Assembly (NCBI RefSeq): GCF_002797435.1
Contig: NZ_PGEN01000001.1
Location: 868,001 to 932,000, forward strand
DNA length: 64,000 bases
DNA from: Sphingomonas koreensis
Lineage (GTDB): Bacteria; Pseudomonadota; Alphaproteobacteria; Sphingomonadales; Sphingomonadaceae
Direction: 5' to 3'
Below the pieces are notes generated by a model that made no database searches, had not been told where the DNA came from, and was given only the letters and a program-made list of their open reading frames with translations. Positions 61,359 through 64,000 of the stretch are shown here, one piece after another. The stretch's first letter is position 1; each line of letters begins with the position of its first letter. A program made the translations under genes and the position numbers.

Positions 61359-61670
61359 CATCGATACCTCAACAACCAGTTCCACATCGTTACATGATCA
61401 AATAATCTCAAACAGCATGCTTCTAGTGTGAAATAAATCAATTACGATTCGGGTTTTGATATCTGACAAAATAGATCAGGGCTCCGTCGATATACGTCGC
61501 ATGAATCCGGGTTTCTATTTCTGATTATTTCATGCTATACGATCTGCGCTGACGTCGCTTGCGACGGATATTGGGCCGCCTAGGCTCCTCCCTTTGTCCA
61601 TTTCTAGCCTCGCCGAAGCCGGGATGCACCGCCATCGGCGCATGCCCGCCCTGGGACAAAGGAACCCAAT
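61359..61670 (+). promoter_or_regulatory. AT-rich 5' region and probable long leader of the cold-shock gene
   Basis: A 312-bp stretch without a gene, clearly AT-richer than its surroundings up to about 61550. An extended -10 (TGCTATACG, 61533-61541) would start a leader of about 125 nt. The leader contains CGTCGC-TT-GCGACG at about 61553 and a longer imperfect hairpin around 61621-61652 just before AAAGGAA (ribosome site). Long structured leaders are typical of cspA genes and can act as RNA thermosensors; that function is inferred. Confidence 0.5.
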
Positions 61671-61877
61671 ATGATCACCGGAACCGTGAAATTCTTCAAT
61701 CCTGACAAAGGCTTCGGCTTCATCGCGCCCGAAGGCGGGGGTGGCGATGCCTTCGTCCACATCTCCGCGGTTGAGCGCGCCGGGATGCGGACGCTGGATA
61801 AGGACCAGCGCGTCACCTACGAGCTCGAGACCGACAACCGCGGCAAGACTTCGGCCGTCAATCTCCAGTCCGCCTGA
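61671..61877 (+). CDS. Cold-shock domain protein, CspA family
   Basis: 68 residues. RNP1 KGFGFI and RNP2-like DAFVHIS (most have DVFVHxS) in GTVKFFNPDKGFGFIAPEGGGGDAFVHISAVERAG. A small OB-fold RNA chaperone that melts RNA structure at low temperature or in stress. AAAGGAAC precedes the ATG. First gene of a four-gene same-strand cassette of short genes. Confidence 0.95.
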   Translation: MITGTVKFFNPDKGFGFIAPEGGGGDAFVHISAVERAGMRTLDKDQRVTYELETDNRGKTSAVNLQSA

Positions 61878-61941
61878 TCCGAACCGGCTGAGGGGCGCTC
61901 GCACGGGAGCCCCTCGCCTCTCCCTTGCTAACGGAGATCCA

Positions 61942-62160
61942 ATGTCCAGAGCACTCAATATCAATGCCACCAAAGACGAAGTCATCGCCGCTTGCGCCAA
62001 GCACAAGGTGCCGATCAGCGCGATCGAAACCCTGCTGTCGGGCGGCACGCGCGTCGTCATGAACAATGCCGATGATACGGCACGCATCGCCAAAGCCTAT
62101 GGGTCTAAGGTGATGACTGGGAAGGCGACCCGCGTTCCGACCCGAATGAGCCGGCAATAG
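61942..62160 (+). CDS. 72-residue hypothetical protein in cold-shock cassette
   Basis: Starts at an ATG preceded by ACGGAG. MSRALNINATKDEVIAACAK begins a small soluble alpha/beta-like protein with SGGTRVVMNNADDTARIAKAYGSKV in the middle and a basic tail. No known domain recognised. It sits 64 nt behind the cold-shock gene and ahead of the DUF6481-type gene, and this order recurs in sphingomonads as far as I recall, so it is likely a real stress-related protein. Confidence 0.75.
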   Translation: MSRALNINATKDEVIAACAKHKVPISAIETLLSGGTRVVMNNADDTARIAKAYGSKVMTGKATRVPTRMSRQ

Positions 62161-62179
62161 GGTGGCGGGAGAACCGCGC

Positions 62180-62518
62180 ATGGCAGCTTATCGGGAACCC
62201 GGCTTTGAGGAGCGCGCGGCGCTTGCCGCACGCGCCAAAAGTGCCGCGCTGGCGCGTCTGCGGGCAAGGCCGCCCATCGACGAAGCCGAGCGGGCGGCTC
62301 GCGCTGTCCGAGCGCTTAAGCGCGAGACTGCTGCGGAGGAGAAGCGTGCTGCAAAGCGCATGACTCGCGAAGCGGCTGCCGCACTCAAACGCATCGCCAC
62401 GGCCGAAATATCCGCTGTGGAGGATACGCAGGCCAACGCGACCGGGACCACCGAAGCCGATCGCAAGGCGGCCCGCGACGCCCGCTATGCTGCACGCAAG
62501 GGCAGGAAGTCGAAATAG
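62180..62518 (+). CDS. DUF6481-type Ala/Arg/Lys-rich helical protein
   Basis: 112 residues from the ATG at 62180, preceded by GGCGGGAGA; a GTG at 62162 is possible. Opens with EPGFEERAALAARAKSAALARLRARPPID, then a long charged helical region and ends in DARYAARKGRKSK. The EPGFxERAALAxxAK start matches the small DUF6481 family known from sphingomonads. Strongly basic and probably coiled-coil; RNA or nucleoid binding is conceivable but not shown. Confidence 0.75.
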   Translation: MAAYREPGFEERAALAARAKSAALARLRARPPIDEAERAARAVRALKRETAAEEKRAAKRMTREAAAALKRIATAEISAVEDTQANATGTTEADRKAARDARYAARKGRKSK

Positions 62519-62570
62519 GCCGGGTGACACCCCGACAGCCGAACCAACAATCGCCGAGAGGAGCCGAACA

Positions 62571-62699
62571 ATGGCCAAAAGTCAGAAAAGATCGAACCGG
62601 GAAGTGCGCAAACCCAAGGCGACCAAGGAGCCGAAGCCCAACGCGTCGAACCCATCCCAAAAGGGCAAGCCGGTCGAGATGACGACGCTGAAAACCTGA
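62571..62699 (+). CDS. 42-residue Lys-rich small protein
   Basis: MAKSQKRSNREVRKPKATKE then a Lys/Pro/Ser-rich remainder ending MTTLKT. GAGAGGAG precedes the ATG. Very similar short proteins (MAKSQKRSNREVKKPK...) are widespread in alphaproteobacteria. Highly basic, probably RNA- or ribosome-associated; function unknown. Last gene of the cold-shock cassette and convergent with guaB. Confidence 0.75.
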   Translation: MAKSQKRSNREVRKPKATKEPKPNASNPSQKGKPVEMTTLKT

Positions 62700-62726
62700 C
62701 CGGCGGGCGCTTCGGCTGCCCGGCCC

Positions 62727-64000
<1,274 letters not shown>

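Overview
The window is GC-rich (coding third positions are mostly G or C) and looks like the chromosome of a Sphingomonas-like alphaproteobacterium (order Sphingomonadales). Four things point there: a large TonB-dependent receptor of the sphingomonad type, many paralogous acyl-CoA dehydrogenase, SDR and CoA-ligase genes, the run lptD-surA-pdxA-rsmA, and a cold-shock cassette with a DUF6481-type protein. Genes are densely packed, often with ATGA or TGATG overlaps. There is no prophage, CRISPR array, rRNA or large mobile island.

Layout. 1-4.5 kb: start of a secreted S41 peptidase (cut by the window edge) divergent from an Lrp/AsnC regulator, DoxX, tRNA-Asp(GTC), an AI-2E/PerM exporter and glycerol kinase. 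4.5-14.5 kb: CoA ligase and serine hydrolase (divergent), then a beta-oxidation operon (bifunctional hydratase/dehydrogenase, amidase, a large plus small acyl-CoA dehydrogenase pair, TesB). 14.5-22.9 kb: a protein made of three TonB-C-like units, then a minus-strand operon (ACAD10/11-like dehydrogenase, Zn-alcohol dehydrogenase, ACAD10/11-type kinase, two SDRs) facing a regulator with two TetR DNA-binding domains. 22.8-30 kb: secreted alpha/beta hydrolase, the ohrR/ohr peroxide switch, an MFS carrier and a TonB-dependent receptor. 30-41.7 kb: a YbaK protein, a phospholipid-methyltransferase/DedA cluster, a second acyl-CoA dehydrogenase pair, MFS, GST, LysE, SDR, CoA ligase and thioesterase. 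41.9-47.4 kb: EF-hand protein with a two-component system, then ndk, holC and pepA. 47.4-53.3 kb: a short MITE-like element and lptD-surA-pdxA-rsmA. 53.3-64 kb: RsmB-type methyltransferase, LtrA, LysR/aldo-keto reductase, MFS, ArsR/AHSA1 pair, the cold-shock cassette and most of guaB.

How it works together. Much of the window serves uptake and breakdown of lipid-like or hydroxylated acyl compounds: outer-membrane import, CoA activation, two acyl-CoA dehydrogenase pairs, hydration/oxidation and thioester release. The most interesting unit is 15.6-22.1 kb, where the two halves of the mammalian ACAD10/11 fusion (kinase and dehydrogenase) are separate genes in one operon with oxidoreductases. This is consistent with phosphorylation-dependent catabolism of hydroxyacyl-CoAs, but the substrate is not visible from sequence.

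Non-coding structure is rich. Two families of palindromic intergenic repeats are present. One 81-bp element sits 4 nt behind the large-subunit stop codon in both acyl-CoA dehydrogenase pair operons. A TTCGA-N8-TATGG motif recurs upstream of several lipid genes.
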